Positions 34,895 through 43,338 of a stretch of DNA of 64,000 nucleotides are shown here, one piece after another; within the stretch, counting starts at the first letter, position 1, and each line of letters begins with the position of its first letter. Below the pieces are notes generated by a model that saw only the letters and a program-made list of their open reading frames with translations, searched no databases and was not told the origin of the DNA. The position numbers and the translations under genes are program-made. This DNA comes from Streptomyces adelaidensis (GTDB lineage: Bacteria > Actinomycetota > Actinomycetes > Streptomycetales > Streptomycetaceae): NCBI RefSeq assembly GCF_016598475.1, contig NZ_JAEMUX010000010.1, positions 113,829 through 177,828 of the forward strand. Reading direction: 5' to 3'.

Positions 34895-35176
34895 TCAGCC
34901 CTCGGGGATGAGGACGTCCTTGTCGTTGAAGACCTCGACGATGAAGATCAGCAGGCGGCCCCGGCTGACCGTGTACTCGACCAGGATGCTCTGCGTGAGC
35001 CGGATCGTGCGGTCGTCACCGGTGGAGCCTATGGGGCGCGACAGCGAGAGGAACGGGTCGCGGGCCAGCAGCGCCATGCCCTTGTCGAACGCGACGCGCT
35101 GCTCGTCGTCCAGCCGGTCGCGCGCCGCGGCGGCCTGCACCGTGTAGTAGACGTCGTACGTGGGCGTGGGGGGCAT
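34895..35176 (-). CDS. RelE/ParE-like small protein without a visible antitoxin
   Basis: This encodes 93 residues. It begins with YDVYYTVQAAAARDRLDDE, continues with FDKGMALLARDPF, and ends with IRLTQSILVEYTVSRGRLLIFIVEV. This is the helix-helix-strand order of RelE/ParE-fold proteins, with Arg residues where RelE has catalytic ones. No antitoxin-sized ORF adjoins it: pnp is upstream and a cyclotransferase gene downstream. It is probably a domesticated or non-toxic relative. The fold call is by pattern. Confidence 0.65.
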   Translation of the reverse strand: MPPTPTYDVYYTVQAAAARDRLDDEQRVAFDKGMALLARDPFLSLSRPIGSTGDDRTIRLTQSILVEYTVSRGRLLIFIVEVFNDKDVLIPEG

Positions 35177-35224
35177 GCGTTCTCCCGTGGGTACGTCGGT
35201 CTCCGAGTCTAGGCGCGTGCGTCC

Positions 35225-35662
35225 TCAGCAGGGTCGCTTGCGCAGCTCCATCACGTAATCGTGTGGCGCTCCCGCGGACTCGGCGGCATCGGCGACCTCG
35301 CCGAGGTACCGCGCCGAGGGCAGGCCGCCCTCGTAGCCGTTGAGGACATAGACCCAGGCCGCTTCCTCGCCGTCCAGGGTGTGTACGCGCACCCGCATCC
35401 GGCGGTAGATGTCGAGGCCCACGCCGACCCAGCGGTCCATCGCCTCCTCGTCCATGGGGGCGATCTCGTACAGCGCCACGAAGACCTGGGAGCGCGGCGC
35501 CTCGACGACCGTCGCGAGCGCGCCCTCCCAGCCCATGTGCTCGCCGCCGAACGTCAGCCGCCAGTCGTTCAGCCAGCCGGTTGCGCGCAGCGGGGAGTGG
35601 GGAGCGCGGCGGGTCATCAGCCGCGCGTCCATATTGCCGGAGTAGGCGGCGTAGAGCGACAT
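35225..35662 (-). CDS. Gamma-glutamylcyclotransferase-like protein
   Basis: This encodes 145 residues. The N-terminus MSLYAAYSGNMDARLMTRRA is the YGSN-type substrate-binding start of the GGCT/AIG2 fold, with the variant YSGNM. WRLTFGG follows, then VFVALYEIAPMDEEAMDRW and AWVYVLNGYEGG. A Glu equivalent to the catalytic one lies in VALYEI. ATG 35662 begins the conserved core; longer frames run into repeats. The substrate (gamma-glutamylamine or peptide) is unknown. Confidence 0.8.
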   Translation of the reverse strand: MSLYAAYSGNMDARLMTRRAPHSPLRATGWLNDWRLTFGGEHMGWEGALATVVEAPRSQVFVALYEIAPMDEEAMDRWVGVGLDIYRRMRVRVHTLDGEEAAWVYVLNGYEGGLPSARYLGEVADAAESAGAPHDYVMELRKRPC

Positions 35663-35717
35663 GGGGGAGAGAGTACGGCAGCGCTCCGCTGGGGGAGCCG
35701 GGGAACTTGGGTCGTGG

Positions 35718-35830
35718 GTCGGGTGCGGGTTCGTCGTGGCTGGTCGCTCCCCCACTCTCGGCTTCGCTCGAACGGGGGGACCCCCCTCGCGGCGGAGCCG
35801 CATATGCCGAGCCCCGCGCCCCTTACGGGG
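35718..35830. repeat. Cluster of dispersed repeats (families A and B)
   Basis: An inverted family B copy (GTCGGGTGCGGGTTCGTCGT to 35746) abuts a family A copy (35747-35786, CTCCCCCACTCTCGGCTTCG...). A CGGCGGAGCCGC block and a GGGGCGC hairpin follow. All are non-coding. Confidence 0.8.
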
Positions 35831-35874
35831 CGCCCTGTACCCCGGGGACGTGGCACCGGCGCCCATACGGGACA

Positions 35875-37323
35875 ATGGAGTACGTGACTCGGATCGTGAT
35901 CATCGGTGGCGGACCCGGTGGATATGAAGCGGCGCTGGTGGCCGCGCAGCTCGGCGCGGAGGTGACCGTCGTGGACTGCGACGGTCTGGGCGGGGCGTCG
36001 GTGCTGACCGACTGCGTGCCGTCGAAGACCCTCATCGCGACGGCCGAGGTGATGACGACCTTCGACTCCTCGTACGAGGAGCTGGGGATCATCGTCGCCG
36101 ACGACACCCCGCACATCGACACGCCCGCGCGTGTCGTCGGGGTGGACCTCGGCAAGGTCAACCGGCGCGTGAAGCGGCTCGCGCTGGCGCAGTCGCATGA
36201 CATCACCGCATCGGTGACGCGCGCCGGCGCGCGGGTCATGCGCGGGCGCGCACGGCTGTCGGGGCAGCAGGATCTGGACGGGTCGCGCAAGGTCGTCGTA
36301 CGGGCCGCCGACGGGTCCGAGGAGACGCTGACCGCCGATGCCGTGCTCATCGCCACCGGCGGGCACCCGCGCGAGGTGCCGGACGCGCAGCCGGACGGGG
36401 AGCGGATCCTCAACTGGACACAGGTGTACGACCTGGACGAGCTTCCCGAAGAGCTGATCGTCGTCGGGTCGGGTGTGACCGGTGCGGAGTTCGCCGGCGC
36501 CTATCAGGCGCTCGGGTCGCATGTCACGCTCGTATCCAGCCGTGACCGCGTGCTGCCGGGCGAGGACCCGGACGCCGCCGCCGTCCTGGAGGACGTGTTC
36601 CGGCGGCGCGGTATGAACGTCATGGCGCGCTCCCGGGCCCAGTCCGCCAAGCGGGCCGGGGACCGGGTCGAGGTCACGCTCGACGATGGGCGGGTCATCA
36701 GCGGCTCGCACTGTCTGATGGCCGTCGGCGCCATCCCCAACAGCGCGGGCATGGGGCTGGAGGAGGCCGGGGTCAAGGTCAAGGAGTCCGGGCACATCTG
36801 GACCGACAAGGTGTCGCGGACGACGGCTCCCGGCGTGTACGCCGCCGGTGACGTGACCGGGGTGTTCGCCCTCGCGTCGGTGGCCGCCATGCAGGGCCGG
36901 ATCGCCATGTACCACTTCCTCGGTGACGCCGTGGCCCCGCTGAACCTGAAGACCGTCTCCTCGAACGTCTTCACCGACCCCGAGATCGCCACCGTCGGCT
37001 ACACCCAGGCCGACCTGGACGCCGGTGTCATCGACGCCGTCGGGGTGAAGCTGCCGCTGCTGCGCAACCCGCGCGCCAAGATGCAGGGCATCCGGGACGG
37101 CTTCGTCAAGATCTTCTGCCGGCCGGGCACCGGCATCGTCGTGGGCGGCGTCGTGGTCTCCCCGCGCGCCTCGGAACTGATCCACCCGATCTCGATCGCG
37201 GTCGACAACAACCTGACCGTCGAACAGATCGCGAACGCCTTCACCGTGTACCCGTCCCTGTCGGGCTCGATCGCCGAAGTGGCGCGACAGTTGCACACGC
37301 GCAAGTCCGGCGGCGGCGTCTGA
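35875..37323 (+). CDS. LpdA-like NAD(P)H-quinone dehydrogenase / flavoprotein disulfide-reductase homologue
   Basis: This encodes 482 residues from ATG 35875; GTG 35884 is the other candidate. FAD-binding GGGPGGYEAALVAAQLGA is at residues 9-26; NAD(P) loop VVGSGVTGAEFAGAYQALG near 204; FAD-ribityl YAAGDVTGVFALASVAAMQG near 320. The redox-active site reads GGASVLTDCVPSK: the first Cys of the usual CxxxxC is absent, so it cannot act as a dihydrolipoamide dehydrogenase. This matches M. tuberculosis LpdA (Rv3303c), which reduces quinones. Dimer-interface domain is complete. Confidence 0.88.
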   Translation: MEYVTRIVIIGGGPGGYEAALVAAQLGAEVTVVDCDGLGGASVLTDCVPSKTLIATAEVMTTFDSSYEELGIIVADDTPHIDTPARVVGVDLGKVNRRVKRLALAQSHDITASVTRAGARVMRGRARLSGQQDLDGSRKVVVRAADGSEETLTADAVLIATGGHPREVPDAQPDGERILNWTQVYDLDELPEELIVVGSGVTGAEFAGAYQALGSHVTLVSSRDRVLPGEDPDAAAVLEDVFRRRGMNVMARSRAQSAKRAGDRVEVTLDDGRVISGSHCLMAVGAIPNSAGMGLEEAGVKVKESGHIWTDKVSRTTAPGVYAAGDVTGVFALASVAAMQGRIAMYHFLGDAVAPLNLKTVSSNVFTDPEIATVGYTQADLDAGVIDAVGVKLPLLRNPRAKMQGIRDGFVKIFCRPGTGIVVGGVVVSPRASELIHPISIAVDNNLTVEQIANAFTVYPSLSGSIAEVARQLHTRKSGGGV

Positions 37324-37534
37324 GAGGTGCGGTCGAAGGCCCGCACGCCCGTTTCCTGAATTCGCCCCGGATCGTTGCTGGTCACGGGGCGCGTTCGTGC
37401 ATGCGTACGGCATGGACGGCCCGAATGCGTCACGGATGGGTCCTATATCACCTCTCGACCTGCCGTGCGAACAACTTCTGCTATTCGGCGCAAACTGCTG
37501 AAAGCAGATGGTCGTTGGCGTTACTGTCAGTTTC
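37324..37534. other. DeoR regulator upstream region
   Basis: Relatively AT-rich for the window, with CTATATCACC and CTGCTATTCGGCGC... but no copy of the nucleoside palindrome and no obvious long inverted repeat. Confidence 0.5.
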
Positions 37535-38515
37535 GTGTTCGCTGCAGAACGTCGCCAATTGATCCTCGAAATGGTGCGGGCCAACGGAGCCGTGTCGCTC
37601 CGTGAGCTCGCCCGCGTCGTCCAGACCTCCGAAGTGACCGTACGGCGGGACGTGCGCGCGCTGGAGGCAGAAGGACTCCTCGACCGCCGGCACGGCGGTG
37701 CGGTATTGCCGGGCGGGTTCACGCGGGAGTCCGGCTTTCCGCAGAAGTCTCATCTCGCGACCGCCGAGAAGACGGCCATCGCCGATCTCGCCGCGAGCCT
37801 CGTCGAAGAAGGCGAGGCCATCGTGGTCGGGGCGGGGACCACCACGCAGGAGCTGGCACGCCGGCTCGCGCGGGTCCCCGGGCTGACCGTCGTCACCAAT
37901 TCCCTGCTGGTGGCCCAGGCGTTGGCCCACGCCAACCGTGTGGAAGTCGTGATGACCGGCGGCACCCTGCGCGGTTCCAACTACGCCCTGGTCGGCTCCG
38001 GCGCCGAGCAGTCCCTCCAGGGGCTGCGCGTCTCCAAGGCCTTCCTCTCCGGGAGCGGACTGACCGCCGAGCGCGGCCTGTCCACGTCCAACATGCTGTC
38101 GGCGTCCGTCGACCGCGCGCTGGTCCAGGCCGCCGCCGAAGTCGTCGTCCTCGCCGATCACACCAAGCTCGGCACCGACACGATGTTCCAGACGGTGCCG
38201 ACCGATGTGATCACCCGGCTGGTCACGGACGACCCGCCCGGCCACGACGACCGCGCGGTCACCGAGTTGCAGGCCCTGGCCGATCAGGGCGTGCAGATCT
38301 CCGTCGCCGGGTCGTCCGGCGGCGGTGGTACGGGAGGCGATCCCGTCCCGGCACGCCAATCGCGCCGGGACATGTCTCTTCCGGCGCCGCGTCGCAACCA
38401 GGTCCATGGCTCCGCGCCGCAGTTGCGCAGCGCCACGGTCATGGGAGAGCAGCCGTCCACGGGTGAGCGGGAGAGGGAGCGGGCGGCGCGGGTCGCGGAC
38501 CTCCGGCGACGCTAG
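37535..38515 (+). CDS. DeoR-family transcriptional regulator
   Basis: This encodes 326 residues from GTG 37535, which begins the family-typical FAAERRQLILEMV; GTG/ATG starts further up are weaker. The winged helix is at about 8-60 (VSLRELARVVQTSEVTVRRDV, EGLLDRRHGGAV). The DeoR sensor domain follows (AIVVGAGTTTQELARRL, TVVTNSLLVAQAL, VMTGGTLRGSNYALVG, VVVLADHTKLG), which binds a phosphosugar. The last 70 residues are a disordered, basic extension not normal for the family. Its place among pentose-phosphate genes makes it a candidate for controlling the palindrome regulon, but its own upstream region lacks the site. Confidence 0.9.
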   Translation: MFAAERRQLILEMVRANGAVSLRELARVVQTSEVTVRRDVRALEAEGLLDRRHGGAVLPGGFTRESGFPQKSHLATAEKTAIADLAASLVEEGEAIVVGAGTTTQELARRLARVPGLTVVTNSLLVAQALAHANRVEVVMTGGTLRGSNYALVGSGAEQSLQGLRVSKAFLSGSGLTAERGLSTSNMLSASVDRALVQAAAEVVVLADHTKLGTDTMFQTVPTDVITRLVTDDPPGHDDRAVTELQALADQGVQISVAGSSGGGGTGGDPVPARQSRRDMSLPAPRRNQVHGSAPQLRSATVMGEQPSTGERERERAARVADLRRR

Positions 38516-38526
38516 AACCACATCGG

Positions 38527-39120
38527 TTACGGCTTCAGGCCGCACAGTGTCAGGGTCAGCAGGCGGTCGGCCAGCTCCGGGTCGTCCGGGGTTTCCTCGG
38601 CCGCCAGCGCGATCGCGTGGGTGAGCTGGAGCAGATCGCCGATGGACACGTCGTCGCGTACGGCATGAGCCCGCTGCGCCCGCTGGAGGAGGGCGGTGCC
38701 CGCCTCACGGATGGGGGCGCAGCATCGGGCCAGGTCCGACGTGTCCTGCCGCTCGGCGCGGGAGTCGGCGTACGAGACCGTCATCAAGGCCTGGGCGAGG
38801 CCCCGATATTCGCCCGCGTGGGTGATGATGTCGCGCAGCCATGACATGAGCGCGGCGCACGGCCGGTCCGCGTCGAGCCCCTCCTGGGCGCGGGCCAGCA
38901 GATCGCTCACCGCTTCCTCGAAGACCGCGCTCAGCAGGGCCTGGCGGTTGGGGAAGTGGCGGTAGAGGGTCCCGATGCCCACGCCGGCGCGGCGGGCGAT
39001 GTCTTCGAGAGAGGCGTTCGTGCCGTGGGCCGCGAAGGTGTGGCGGGCCTCGGTGAGGAGGCGGTCGTGGTTGCGGCGGGCGTCGGCTCGCATCGGACGC
39101 GTGGTCAGCAACGGGGTCAC
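38527..39120 (-). CDS. TetR-family transcriptional regulator
   Basis: This encodes 197 residues from GTG 39120 (ATG 39093 is possible). The N-terminal helix-turn-helix is clear: RLLTEARHTFAAHGTNASLE followed by DIARRAGVGIGTLYRHFPNRQAL. The C-terminal ligand domain (VFEEAVSDLLARAQEGLDAD onward) is typical in length. It is convergent with DeoR and upstream of accA2 in the same direction, though a strong terminator separates them. Ligand and targets unknown. Confidence 0.9.
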   Translation of the reverse strand: MTPLLTTRPMRADARRNHDRLLTEARHTFAAHGTNASLEDIARRAGVGIGTLYRHFPNRQALLSAVFEEAVSDLLARAQEGLDADRPCAALMSWLRDIITHAGEYRGLAQALMTVSYADSRAERQDTSDLARCCAPIREAGTALLQRAQRAHAVRDDVSIGDLLQLTHAIALAAEETPDDPELADRLLTLTLCGLKP

Positions 39121-39300
39121 CTGCTCTCTATGCCGGGATGAGTTCAGCCTAAGAGCTCGGGGGGTGGGGGCGAGCCGGCGCGCCCCTTGAAGCCTGGGGC
39201 GGGCCCGGGAGTTTTCAGGGGCGCGGGGAACTGCGCGAGCAACCACGACGGACCTGTAGCCCCAGACGCACATCGATCCACCGCGGCGGAGCCGCGTATG
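39121..39300. repeat. Intergenic repeat block with family B copy
   Basis: CAGGGGCGCGGGGAACTGCG at about 39218 and following GCAACCACGACGG match the family B repeat. The later CGCGGCGGAGCCGCG is a palindrome also seen near 35790. No gene. Confidence 0.6.
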
Positions 39301-39301
39301 T

Positions 39302-39344
39302 CACAGCCCCGTCCCCCTGAAGCGTTCAGGGGGACGGGGCTGTG
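39302..39344 (-). terminator. Perfect 20-bp stem terminator of accA2
   Basis: CACAGCCCCGTCCCCCTGAA pairs completely with 39325-39344 around a GCG loop. It lies 13 bases past the accA2 stop; without a U-tract, it is an I-shaped terminator. Confidence 0.9.
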
Positions 39345-39356
39345 GCCGTGACGTTC

Positions 39357-41129
39357 TCAGTCCTTGATCTCGCAGATCGCCGCACCGGAGGTGACGGACG
39401 CGCCGACCTCCGCGCCGAGACCCTTGATCGTGCCGGACCGGTGCGCGTTGAGAGGCTGCTCCATCTTCATGGCCTCCAGGACGACGACCAGGTCGCCTTC
39501 CTTGACCTCCTGGCCCTCCTCGACCGCGACCTTGACGATCGTGCCCTGCATCGGGGACGCGAGGGTGTCGCCGGAGGCGACCGGGCCCGACTTCTTCGCC
39601 GCGCGGCGCTTCGGCTTGGCGCCCGCGGCGAGGCCGGTGCGGGCGAGGGTCATGCCGAGGGCGGCCGGGAGGGAGACCTCCAGGCGCTTGCCGCCGACCT
39701 CGACGACGATCGTCTCGCGGTCCGTCTCGTCCTCCGCCTCGGCGTCGGCGGGCGCCGCGAAGGGCTTGATCTCGTTGACGAACCCGGTCTCGATCCAGCG
39801 GGTGTGGACCGTGAAGGGGTCCGTGGAGCCGGTCAGCTCGGGGGCGAACGCCTCGTCCCGTACGACCGCGCGGTGGAACGGGATCGCGGTCGCCATGCCC
39901 TCGACGGTGAACTCGTCCAGGGCTCGGGCCGCGCGCTGCAGGGCCTGCTGACGCGTGGCACCCGTGACGATCAGCTTCGCCAGGAGGGAGTCCCAGGCCG
40001 GGCCGATGACCGAGCCGGACTCGACGCCCGCGTCCAGGCGGACACCGGGGCCGGTGGGCGGGGCGAACGTGGTGACCGTACCCGGGGCGGGCAGGAAGCC
40101 ACGGCCCGGGTCCTCGCCGTTGATGCGGAACTCGAAGGAATGGCCGCGCAGCGGCGGGTCGTCGTAGCCCAGCACCTCGCCGTCCGCGATCCGGAACATC
40201 TCGCGGACCAGGTCGATGCCCGTGACCTCCTCGGTCACCGGGTGTTCGACCTGGAGACGGGTGTTGACCTCCAGGAAGGAGATCGTGCCGTCGACGCCGA
40301 CCAGGAACTCGACGGTGCCCGCGCCGACGTAGCCGGCCTCCTTGAGGATGGCCTTCGACGCCGCGTACAGCTCGGCGTTCTGCGCCTCGGAGAGGAACGG
40401 CGCCGGGGCCTCCTCGACCAGCTTCTGGTGGCGGCGCTGGAGGGAGCAGTCACGGGTCGAGACGACGACCACGTTGCCGTGGCTGTCCGCCAGGCACTGC
40501 GTCTCGACGTGGCGCGGCTTGTCCAGGTAGCGCTCCACGAAGCACTCGCCCCGGCCGAACGCCGCGACGGCCTCACGGACGGCCGAGTCGTACAGCTCCG
40601 GGACCTCTTCGAGAGTGCGGGCGACCTTGAGGCCGCGGCCGCCGCCGCCGAACGCCGCCTTGATGGCGATCGGCAGACCGTGCTCCTCGGCGAACGCCAC
40701 GACCTCGTCGGCGCCCGACACCGGGTCCGGGGTGCCCGCGACGAGCGGGGCGCCCGCGCGCTGGGCGATATGACGGGCCGCCACCTTGTCGCCGAGGTCG
40801 CGGATCGCCTGCGGGGGCGGGCCGATCCAGATCAGGTCCGCGTCCAGGACCGCCTGCGCGAACTCCGCGTTCTCCGAAAGGAAGCCGTAGCCGGGGTGGA
40901 TGGCGTCCGCGCCGGAGTCCTTCGCGGCCTGCAGCACCTTGCCCATGTCGAGGTAGCTCGTCGCCGGGGTGTCACCGCCCAGGGCGAACGCCTCGTCCGC
41001 GACCCGGACATGCAGCGCGTCCCGGTCCGGCTCGGCGTACACGGCCACGCTCGCGATCCCGGCGTCCCGGCACGCCCGGGCGACGCGGACAGCGATTTCG
41101 CCTCGGTTGGCGATCAACACCTTGCGCAC
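39357..41129 (-). CDS. accA2: Acyl-CoA carboxylase alpha subunit (biotin carboxylase + BCCP)
   Basis: This encodes 590 residues from GTG 41129 with AAGGAG upstream. Biotin carboxylase occupies about 1-450: [38 protein letters not shown] (ATP loop), [16 protein letters not shown] and the RINGEDP segment. A short Ala/Lys-rich linker leads to the biotinyl domain (about 515-590) with biotinylated Lys555 in [11 protein letters not shown]. It carboxylates biotin for the carboxyltransferase PccB and related beta subunits, yielding methylmalonyl- or malonyl-CoA for lipid and polyketide synthesis. The size equals AccA2 of S. coelicolor. BirA at 45242 should biotinylate it. Confidence 0.95.
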   Translation of the reverse strand: MRKVLIANRGEIAVRVARACRDAGIASVAVYAEPDRDALHVRVADEAFALGGDTPATSYLDMGKVLQAAKDSGADAIHPGYGFLSENAEFAQAVLDADLIWIGPPPQAIRDLGDKVAARHIAQRAGAPLVAGTPDPVSGADEVVAFAEEHGLPIAIKAAFGGGGRGLKVARTLEEVPELYDSAVREAVAAFGRGECFVERYLDKPRHVETQCLADSHGNVVVVSTRDCSLQRRHQKLVEEAPAPFLSEAQNAELYAASKAILKEAGYVGAGTVEFLVGVDGTISFLEVNTRLQVEHPVTEEVTGIDLVREMFRIADGEVLGYDDPPLRGHSFEFRINGEDPGRGFLPAPGTVTTFAPPTGPGVRLDAGVESGSVIGPAWDSLLAKLIVTGATRQQALQRAARALDEFTVEGMATAIPFHRAVVRDEAFAPELTGSTDPFTVHTRWIETGFVNEIKPFAAPADAEAEDETDRETIVVEVGGKRLEVSLPAALGMTLARTGLAAGAKPKRRAAKKSGPVASGDTLASPMQGTIVKVAVEEGQEVKEGDLVVVLEAMKMEQPLNAHRSGTIKGLGAEVGASVTSGAAICEIKD

Positions 41130-41492
41130 GATGGCTCCCTCTCCTTGAAACAAGCCGAGTTTAGGGACTGCCGACACGGCGTTTCGACCCGTCCACAGTG
41201 GTGAGCTTGCCCACACGGAGCGTGAACCGGGGCCTGCTCGACCGATGAAATCCCTTGTCGCACAGCATTGCGCGGGACTCCACGCGAAAACCCTAGCCCT
41301 CTGATGTGGTCAAGGTCTCTGTGTGGCTGTGCTGCGGCCGGTTGGGATTCTTTGTGGAGTCCCTACTAATGGCCCAACGATTCTTTGCTCTCGCGAGAAC
41401 CCTTGTCCCGGGGTTTACCCGTTAGTAGCGTTCACGATGTCTCGAACGCGTGCTTCGAACGCGTACCTCGGGTAACGGAGAAGTGGAAGTGG
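41130..41492. other. Divergent regulatory region of accA2
   Basis: 363 bases without a gene. It holds an inverted repeat GGGACTCCAC (41274-41283) / GTGGAGTCCC (41354-41363), a direct repeat GATTCTTTG (41346-41354 and 41379-41387, 33 bases apart) and GTTGGG/CCCAAC between. It is markedly less GC-rich than the surroundings, so it probably contains the accA2 promoter and regulator sites. Confidence 0.6.
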
Positions 41493-42035
41493 GTGGGGCC
41501 GGTGATCCGCAGACCGGTGGCGGTGGTCACGGCGATCGTGCTGTTCCTGGAGGGGCTCGGCATCGCCGGGCTGCAGTGGCTCCTCGGCACTGTCGTCGAC
41601 CGGCAGCAGATGTCGCTCGCCGGGCTCGATCCCGATGCGATGTCCGTCTCCACGAAGGCCGGGGGTGTTCTCTTCGGTCTCTACTTCGTCTTCTGCGGTG
41701 TCGTCGCCCTGCTGATCGCGTTGCGCAACCGGCCCGCCGCCGGGCTCGGGCGCATCCTGCTCATCAGCGTCGCCGTCGTGCACGGGCTGCTCGGGGCGCT
41801 CGCTGTGGGGCTGGTGGGGTGGGGGGCGTTCGCGTTCATGATGGTGGTGCTGGGGCTGGTGTTGCTCACGCTGATGACGTACGACCGGCAGAGCGGGGGT
41901 GCGGGGGTCGTGTCGGGTGGTGACGGTGATGTCGACGGGCCGTCGGACGGGCCGTCGGCTGGGCTGTCGGACGGGCCGTCGCATGGTGTGGAGCGGTCTG
42001 TTCCTGTTGTGCCTCCGGCGCCCAGTGCCTCGTGA
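41493..42035 (+). CDS. Four-helix membrane protein with DGPS repeat tail
   Basis: This encodes 180 residues from GTG 41493 (GTG 41502 is possible). Four hydrophobic helices: VVTAIVLFLEGLGIAGLQWL, GGVLFGLYFVFCGVVALLIA, RILLISVAVVHGLLGALAVG and VGWGAFAFMMVVLGLVLLTL. A 40-residue soluble tail has repeats DGPSDGPSAGLSDGPSHG. I do not recognise a function. It lies between accA2 and maf. Confidence 0.75.
   Translation: MGPVIRRPVAVVTAIVLFLEGLGIAGLQWLLGTVVDRQQMSLAGLDPDAMSVSTKAGGVLFGLYFVFCGVVALLIALRNRPAAGLGRILLISVAVVHGLLGALAVGLVGWGAFAFMMVVLGLVLLTLMTYDRQSGGAGVVSGGDGDVDGPSDGPSAGLSDGPSHGVERSVPVVPPAPSAS
41938..41985 (+). repeat. 12-bp tandem repeats encoding DGPS units
   Basis: GACGGGCCGTCG with variants repeated about four times at the 3' end of the membrane-protein gene. 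Confidence 0.75.
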
Positions 42036-42044
42036 CTCCTCAGG

Positions 42045-42668
42045 TCACTTTTCGCTCGGCATCCACAACTGCGTGATGCCCACGCCCAGTTCGCCCAGGA
42101 GGCGGCGGACCAGGGGCAGGCTGATGCCGATCACGTTGCCGTGGTTGCCGTCGATGCGGTCGATGAACGGGGCCGAGCGGCCGTCCAGCGTGAACGCGCC
42201 TGCCACGTAGAGGGGTTCGCCGGAGGCCACGTACGCGGCGATCTCCTCGTCGGTGGGGTCGCCGAAGTGGACCACGGTGGAGGCCACGCCGGAGACGTGG
42301 CGCTCGCTCGCGGTGTCCCAGACGCAGTGGCCGGTCTGGAGGGTGCCGGCGCGGCCCCGCATCTGCTTCCAGCGGGCGGTGGCCTCCTCCGCGTCGGCGG
42401 GCTTGCCGAGGGCTTCGCCGTCGAGGTCGAGGACCGAGTCGCAGCCGATGACCAGGGCGCCCTTGACCTCGGGCTTCGCCGCTACCACGGAGGCCTTTGC
42501 CTCGGCGAGGGCCAGGGCCAGGTCGGCGGGGGTGGGGGCGGTGACGGCTTCCTCGTCCACGCCGCTGACGATCACCTCGGGTGCCAGGCCGGCCTGGCGG
42601 AGCAGGTTCAGGCGGGCGGGGGACTGGGAGGCGAGGACGAGGCGGCGGTGGGGGTGCTGATCGGTCAT
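42045..42668 (-). CDS. maf: Maf-like nucleotide pyrophosphatase
   Basis: This encodes 207 residues. Maf/YhdE fold: [20 protein letters not shown] at the N-terminus (substrate Ser-Arg), [22 protein letters not shown] (catalytic Asp), GKPADAEEA, and [20 protein letters not shown] with [11 protein letters not shown]. Such enzymes hydrolyse non-canonical or dTTP/UTP nucleotides and influence septum formation. Length is normal for a single-domain Maf. Minus strand, downstream of a large nested palindrome. Confidence 0.92.
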   Translation of the reverse strand: MTDQHPHRRLVLASQSPARLNLLRQAGLAPEVIVSGVDEEAVTAPTPADLALALAEAKASVVAAKPEVKGALVIGCDSVLDLDGEALGKPADAEEATARWKQMRGRAGTLQTGHCVWDTASERHVSGVASTVVHFGDPTDEEIAAYVASGEPLYVAGAFTLDGRSAPFIDRIDGNHGNVIGISLPLVRRLLGELGVGITQLWMPSEK

Positions 42669-42731
42669 GGGGTCAGGGTATCCGTGGGGGCGCGGGCGCT
42701 TGCGGCGGCTGCGGCTGCGGGGTTGTGGGTC

Positions 42732-42845
42732 GGGGGCGCGCCGGGGGGTGTCCGTCCTCGGTCCGGCGCGGAATCGGTCGCCTGAGAAGTGCGACCTGTT
42801 GACGCGCCGGCCGCTGCGGGCGGACACCCCCCCCGGCACGCCCCC
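42732..42845. repeat. Three-tier nested inverted repeat
   Basis: The outer arms GGGGGCGCGCCGGGGGG plus TGTCCG (42732-42754) pair with 42821-42845 with one mismatch and one extra base. Middle arms CCGGCGCG/CGCGCCGG lie at 42763-42770 and 42803-42810. The inner hairpin GGTCGC/GCGACC lies at 42776-42781 and 42791-42796. It is in non-coding sequence between mmp-like and maf genes, both minus strand, and could be a structured RNA, a terminator or a small mobile repeat. Confidence 0.8.
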
Positions 42846-42909
42846 TTCCGTGCGTACGCGGCCGGCTCGCCGTCGGGGACGAGTTCGCTTCCCCGCTGTC
42901 CTCGCCGGC

Positions 42910-43038
42910 TCAGACGATTCCCAGGACGAGCATGGCCAGGAGCATGGCGCAGGCCATGAGGATGCCGAGGCGCCGGAGCATGGCCTGCGTGTCTCGCAGT
43001 TCCTTCGGCGGCTCGTTCTCAGGGTCGGACCAGAGCAT
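42910..43038 (-). CDS. 42-residue membrane peptide resembling Streptomyces morphogenic Mmp proteins
   Basis: ATG 43038 to TGA 42910-42912 encodes 42 residues, [18 protein letters not shown] followed by a [18 protein letters not shown] helix and a short LVLGIV end. This is a polar acidic N-terminus, a two-Arg stop and one transmembrane helix at residues 24-42. Small proteins of this look are annotated as morphogenic membrane protein MmpA or MmpB in Streptomyces; which of them is from memory and not certain. It is conserved next to the pccB/pccE region, and a perfect palindrome (43075-43090) lies upstream. Below the length caught by most ORF finders. Confidence 0.7.
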   Translation of the reverse strand: MLWSDPENEPPKELRDTQAMLRRLGILMACAMLLAMLVLGIV

Positions 43039-43074
43039 GCCCCCGATGGTGCGTCGGGCGGGGGGAAGGGCGCC

Positions 43075-43090
43075 TGAGTACGCGTACTCA
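43075..43090. promoter_or_regulatory. 16-bp perfect palindrome upstream of the Mmp-like gene
   Basis: TGAGTACGCGTACTCA, 37 bases before ATG 43038 on the minus strand and after the pccE stop. It is a candidate operator; binding protein unknown. Confidence 0.7.
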
Positions 43091-43111
43091 ACTTGAAGCG
43101 GGGATTCCGGC

Positions 43112-43321
43112 TCAGCCGGGCCAGTAGGTGCGGCTCCAGGTGGTGGGGCCCGGGGCGGGCAGACGGTGGGCGGCGATGCGGGACGGGTCGGACCAGGAGT
43201 CCGCGGGGGCCGGCGCGCCGGGCGGCTCGGTGGCTGCCGCCGCGGCGCGGGCCCGGACCACCGCCAGGGCGGCGGCCAACTCCTCCGGGGTCGGATTGCC
43301 CCGTACGACCTTGATGTTCAT
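43112..43321 (-). CDS. pccE: Acyl-CoA carboxylase epsilon subunit
   Basis: This encodes 69 residues. It has the actinobacterial epsilon pattern: [22 protein letters not shown] at the N-terminus, a Ala/Pro linker, then a C-terminal [20 protein letters not shown] with the conserved Trp-ending. This small subunit binds the beta core and raises carboxylase activity. It starts 17 bases after the pccB stop, so it is in the same operon. GGGAG precedes ATG 43321. Confidence 0.9.
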   Translation of the reverse strand: MNIKVVRGNPTPEELAAALAVVRARAAAAATEPPGAPAPADSWSDPSRIAAHRLPAPGPTTWSRTYWPG

Positions 43322-43338
43322 GGAGGCTCCCTGCCGGG

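Noticed and set aside
37535..38515. DeoR regulator as the definite repressor of the palindrome regulon
   Set aside because: Only proximity and a likely phosphosugar ligand support it; its own upstream region lacks the palindrome, so the link is left open.
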